A DNA stretch of 5,333 nt from Gammaproteobacteria bacterium (GTDB taxonomy: Bacteria; Pseudomonadota; Gammaproteobacteria; JAJDOJ01). Positions within the stretch are counted from its first letter, which is position 1. Each line of letters starts with the position of its first letter. Shown piece after piece: positions 4,601-5,333 of this stretch. The position numbers were made by a program, and so were the translations under genes. A model generated the notes under the pieces. The model ran no database searches, was not told where the DNA came from, and was given only the letters and a program-made list of their open reading frames with translations. Location of the stretch: positions 1-5,333 of the forward strand of contig JALVEU010000035.1 in the NCBI GenBank assembly GCA_027030565.1, in the 5' to 3' direction.

Positions 4601-5333
4601 TCAGGTCTGCTGTCCGGTCAGGAGCTCGATCAGTACCATCAGGGCGATCGCCCAGATCACGAAAGCGATACTCGCGGACCAACGCGCGCGGCGCCGTTCG
4701 GCCGCCGTACGGGGTCGCACGCCTCGACGCCAAAAGACCGCCTTCGCCGACAGATTGACGCCGACGATATTGACGGCGAGCAGCGTGGCGGCATCGCGTG
4801 CGAGCTCCCAGTTCTGCGTCGCGAGCATGATGCCCACGGTGCAGGCGGGGGGCAGGAGGGCCACGGCAACCATAACGCCTACGAGGGTCATGGGGGCCCC
4901 GCCGGTGAGTGAAACGACGGCTGCCGCGCCTGAGGCCAGGGCGAGCACCATTGTGGCCAGATTCACGTGGGTGCGTGCCAGCAACTCGGCCGTGTCCCAG
5001 GCAATGGGGAACACGTAACCGATGATGCTGCTGAGCGCCAGGGCCAGCGCGATGCCCGTGATCGCGGTCACCAGGGAGCGACTGATCAGGGTTGGATCGC
5101 CCAGGGTGGTGCCCAGCGCGAGGGCCAAGTTTGGCCCCAGTAGTGGGGCGATCACCATGGCGCCCACCACCACGGCCACATTGTTTTCGGTCAGCCCCAC
5201 CGTGGCCACCACGGCCGACAGGACCACTAGGATCAGATAATTGGCATCCAGCCGAGCGCCCCGGGAGACTTCGGCCACCAGTTCCTCACGGCTGGGGCCT
5301 ACGGTTCCACGCCTCGTCTCGCCGCGCGTCTCG
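4601..5333 (-). CDS. DUF389 family membrane protein, C-terminal part (5' end outside window)
   Basis: An inner-membrane protein of the DUF389 (TIGR00341-like) family, whose function is not established. The frame remains open on the minus strand to the window edge. A GTG at 5278-5276 is possible as a start but unlikely, because the upstream residues (PSREELVAEVSRGARLDANYL) match the usual linker before the membrane domain. Counting from that GTG, hydrophobic segments lie at about 14-30, 33-55, 68-90, 105-125, 131-153, 163-183 and 202-222. The family signature is TENNVAVVVGAMVIAPLLGP (30-49), and LLPPACTVGIMLA lies at 141-153. A basic loop (RRGVRPRTAAERRRARW, 184-200) precedes the last segment, which by the positive-inside rule suggests a cytoplasmic location. 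It ends with a TGA read at 4603-4601, nearly abutting the convergent DUF4332 gene. Family assignment is firm; the role is unknown. Confidence 0.92.
   Translation of the reverse strand, partial: ETRGETRRGTVGPSREELVAEVSRGARLDANYLILVVLSAVVATVGLTENNVAVVVGAMVIAPLLGPNLALALGTTLGDPTLISRSLVTAITGIALALALSSIIGYVFPIAWDTAELLARTHVNLATMVLALASGAAAVVSLTGGAPMTLVGVMVAVALLPPACTVGIMLATQNWELARDAATLLAVNIVGVNLSAKAVFWRRGVRPRTAAERRRARWSASIAFVIWAIALMVLIELLTGQQT

Overview
The window is high-GC bacterial chromosome. It most likely comes from a gammaproteobacterium, because the order alaS - lysC - csrA - tRNA-Ser is the one known from pseudomonads and relatives (E. coli keeps alaS - csrA - serV but without lysC). CsrA here is almost identical to the E. 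coli protein. The added DUF4332 and DUF389 genes and the GC content would fit a non-enteric lineage such as Chromatiales/Ectothiorhodospiraceae, but that placement is a guess.

Layout. Positions 1-1676 hold the 3' part of alaS (alanyl-tRNA synthetase), cut by the left edge. Positions 1677-1806 are a spacer with two small hairpins and a consensus TATAAT -10 box. lysC (aspartate kinase) runs 1807-3045 and contains a plausible internal start for a separate regulatory (beta-type) subunit. Positions 3046-3264 are a structured, GGA-rich leader in front of csrA (3265-3459). A 470-bp spacer without a credible gene (3460-3929) carries a good sigma70-type promoter near 3668-3696 and several hairpins, and leads to tRNA-Ser(GCU) at 3930-4022. 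After a 165-bp spacer comes a 135-residue DUF4332 helix-hairpin-helix protein (4188-4595). Only 5 bp further, convergent on the minus strand, is the C-terminal membrane part of a DUF389 protein (4601-5333), cut by the right edge.

Functionally this is a housekeeping neighbourhood: two translation components (AlaRS, tRNA-Ser), the entry enzyme of the aspartate amino-acid family, and the global post-transcriptional regulator CsrA. The sequence suggests that CsrA represses its own mRNA, since GGA motifs lie at and just upstream of its ribosome binding site. The last two genes are poorly characterised families with no visible link to the others. No mobile element, CRISPR array, phage gene or clearly new multi-gene system is visible. 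The least explained stretch is the csrA to tRNA-Ser spacer, which could encode an untranslated RNA or a long tRNA leader.
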